Origin: Anabaena minutissima FACHB-250
GTDB taxonomy: Bacteria; Cyanobacteriota; Cyanobacteriia; Cyanobacteriales; Nostocaceae
Assembly: GCF_014697125.1 (NCBI RefSeq)
Contig: NZ_JACJRG010000001.1
Span: 372,001 to 436,000, forward strand
Direction of reading: 5' to 3'
Length of the DNA: 64,000 nucleotides
The notes below the pieces were generated by a model. It made no database searches and was not told the DNA's origin. It saw only the letters and a program-made list of their open reading frames with translations. Shown one piece after another: positions 63,935 to 64,000 of the stretch (position 1 is the stretch's first letter; each line of letters starts with the position of its first letter). A program made the position numbers and the translations under genes.

Positions 63935-64000
63935 AGATTAATTTCTCTGCCCACACTGCGATCTCGTAGTTCAGCGAAATCATCATCAGTATAGATAATC
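63931..64000 (-). CDS. Putative antitoxin, C-terminal end only (partial)
   Basis: The frame IIYTDDDFAELRDRSVGREINL ends with TGA overlapping the vapC pseudogene start by four bases. The gene begins beyond the window. Acidic and short-range coupled, as expected for a VapB-like antitoxin; whether it is intact cannot be seen. Confidence 0.6.
   Translation of the reverse strand, partial: IIYTDDDFAELRDRSVGREINL

Noticed and set aside
1..64000. CRISPR arrays, tRNA and rRNA genes
   Set aside because: No direct repeats with regular spacers of 25-40 bases; tandem heptamers have no spacers. No cloverleaf-like sequence with TTCGAAT-type arm or rRNA segment was recognised by eye.

Overview
The window is a chromosomal segment from a filamentous, heterocyst-forming type cyanobacterium (Nostoc/Anabaena group). 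This rests on the many GCGATCGC (HIP1) octamers, on heptameric short tandem repeats (CAGCACT, GTCACCT/GACAGGG, ATTAGTC) between genes and even inside genes, and on typical cyanobacterial products: Vipp1/PspA pair, fused PanC-Cmk, Fe-SOD, PrxQ, MenB, CobQ next to a ferredoxin, and several cyanobacterial hypothetical families. No rRNA, tRNA, CRISPR array or prophage was recognised.

Layout. 1-1.5 kb: end of cydA and cydB (cytochrome bd-type quinol oxidase). 1.6-2.2 kb: truncated Rpn-family nuclease. 2.2-4.3 kb: two-gene ABC-2 exporter. 4.4-10.3 kb: secreted small protein, PrxQ, a conserved small protein, cobQ plus ferredoxin, a Uma2 nuclease, class II fructose-bisphosphate aldolase with a clear terminator. 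10.5-19.7 kb: an accessory, AT-rich island with three related P-loop ATPases (one fused through TPRs and a membrane helix to a periplasmic ligand-binding domain), a RelE-type toxin-antitoxin pair, an orphan DUF433 protein and a seven-bladed WD40 protein. 20-25.5 kb: small exported protein, SNF2 helicase plus SWIM zinc-finger partner, and a PIN-type toxin-antitoxin pair. 25.9-33.8 kb: mostly housekeeping (purB, YihY/BrkB, ATP-grasp ligase, PHP phosphoesterase, purM, sodB) with one MITE-like element. 34.1-35 kb: a graveyard of broken insertion sequences (IS605-type tnpB and an ISAs1-type transposase). 35.2-37.8 kb: EF-hand protein, a HypD homologue that has lost its catalytic cysteine motifs, and a GmhA-like SIS isomerase. 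38-46 kb: decayed sensor gene, aminotransferase, thioredoxin, vipp1 and pspA paralogues, a SPOR-like protein, dciA-like DUF721 gene, a Cys-rich small protein, menB. 46-52.7 kb: YaaW/UPF0174-like protein, small hypotheticals, HtrA protease, half-size TauE/SafE, formamidase family, AIM24 family, glutaminase. 53.4-64 kb: RlpA, panC-cmk, era, U32 peptidase, UvrD-like helicase, and a broken vapBC-like locus at the right edge.

Most interesting points: (i) the 10.5-19.7 kb ATPase/receptor/WD40/toxin island, a candidate undescribed sensing or conflict system; (ii) the HypD-like protein that keeps its iron-sulfur cysteines but lacks CGTHT and GPGCPVC, flanked by EF-hand and SIS proteins; (iii) short tandem repeats that have expanded in frame inside the UvrD-like helicase (between motifs II and III) and the U32 peptidase. 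Coordinates of several starts were moved inward from the longest reading frame where a ribosome binding site, signal peptide or domain boundary supported it. All functional calls come from reading motifs; no database search was run.
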